5,951 bases of DNA from NCBI GenBank assembly GCA_002315825.1, contig DCIC01000141.1, positions 1 through 5,951 on the forward strand. Direction: 5' to 3'. The first letter of the stretch is position 1; each line of letters opens with the position of its first letter. This document shows, one piece after another, positions 5,528 through 5,951 of this stretch. The notes under the pieces were generated by a model, which worked only from the letters and a program-made list of their open reading frames with translations, was not told the DNA's origin and ran no database searches. This DNA comes from Bacteroidales bacterium UBA1736. Lineage in GTDB: Bacteria; Bacteroidota; Bacteroidia; Bacteroidales; UBA932. A program made the position numbers and the translations under genes.

Positions 5528-5951
5528 ATGAACGTATTATTTTTAGGAATCGTAATATTCCTCATCGTCCTAGCCGTCTTCGACCTCGTGGTCGGTGTGA
5601 GCAATGACGCAGTGAACTTTCTGAACTCTGCCATCGGCGCGAAGGTGGCGAGCTTCAAGACTATTGTTTTGATTGCTGCTATCGGTGTGTTTGCCGGTGC
5701 GGCAATGAGCAATGGTATGATGGATGTGGCACGCCATGGCATCATGACGCCAGAGTACTTCTCGTTCTACGACGTGATGTGCGTGTTTCTGGCGGTGATG
5801 GTGACCGATGTCATCCTGCTCGACATTTTCAATACCTTGGGCATGCCCACGTCAACCACAGTCAGCATGGTGTTCGAACTGCTGGGCGGAGCTTTTGCTA
5901 TCGCAATCATTTCGATCCTGAATGGGGCTACCGATGCAAATGGTGTAGCTC
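5528..5951 (+). CDS. PiT-family inorganic phosphate transporter, N-terminal part (runs off window)
   Basis: An open frame of 141 codons from ATG 5528 continues past the window end without a stop. The translation begins with a hydrophobic helix (residues 3-22), then GVSNDAVNFLNSAIG at 23-37, the GxxNDxxNF signature of PiT (Pfam PHO4) permeases. A second signature, GMPTSTTVSMVFELLGG, starts at 105. Membrane helices alternate with short loops as expected. PiT carriers import phosphate, usually as a metal-phosphate complex with H+ or Na+, through the inner membrane. The sequence closely resembles the long PiT variants typical of Bacteroidetes, which carry a large soluble insertion or tail, but that part is beyond the window. 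The 48-bp gap to the HD gene, same strand and lack of an obvious promoter suggest it is the third gene of the porin operon. Codon use becomes GC-rich again here, like the Na/Pi gene and unlike the genes between. Confidence 0.92.
   Translation, partial: MNVLFLGIVIFLIVLAVFDLVVGVSNDAVNFLNSAIGAKVASFKTIVLIAAIGVFAGAAMSNGMMDVARHGIMTPEYFSFYDVMCVFLAVMVTDVILLDIFNTLGMPTSTTVSMVFELLGGAFAIAIISILNGATDANGVA

Overview
The window looks like chromosomal DNA from a member of the Bacteroidales (Bacteroidota). A Prevotella/Bacteroides-type genome is likely, but the genus is not resolved. The reasons are: two intergenic TAnnTTTG motifs (the -7 element of Bacteroidetes promoters), no recognisable Shine-Dalgarno sequences with A/T-rich leaders instead, AT-rich TCAATT-type spacer repeats, and protein types common in this phylum. 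All genes are on the + strand. I see no rRNA, tRNA, CRISPR array or transposase.

Layout: (1) 1-30 is a short tandem heptad repeat directly before the first start codon. (2) 31-1773 encodes a Na+/Pi-cotransporter-family inner-membrane protein with a C-terminal PhoU-like domain. (3) 1774-1912 is intergenic, with a perfect 12-bp inverted repeat and a Bacteroidetes-type promoter. (4) 1913-3334 encodes a stand-alone AAA-type ATPase with a C-terminal PD-(D/E)XK nuclease-like domain, unrelated to phosphate in any obvious way. (5) 3335-3523 is a dense regulatory spacer holding a terminator-like hairpin, four direct repeats at exact 11-bp period, a TAccTTTG -7 box and a leader. (6) 3524-4633 encodes an outer-membrane porin of the OprO/OprP phosphate-selective type. 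(7) 4640-5479, only 6 bp later, encodes a cytosolic HD-domain phosphohydrolase. (8) 5528-5951 is the first 141 codons of a PiT-family phosphate permease that runs off the window.

Taken together this is an inorganic phosphate acquisition locus. The porin would admit phosphate across the outer membrane, PiT and the Na/Pi protein are two candidate inner-membrane importers, and the PhoU-like tail of the latter suggests control of uptake. The HD enzyme sits between porin and permease in an apparent operon. Its substrate is unknown, and its position suggests a link to phosphate-state signalling or phosphate-ester metabolism. The AAA ATPase, with its own promoter and terminator, looks like an insertion between two phosphate transport units.

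The most interesting non-coding signal is the 11-bp-phased array upstream of the porin (3419-3458). It has the geometry of a PhoB-type Pho box placed 10 bp before the -7 element, and no -33 TTTG is visible at the expected distance.
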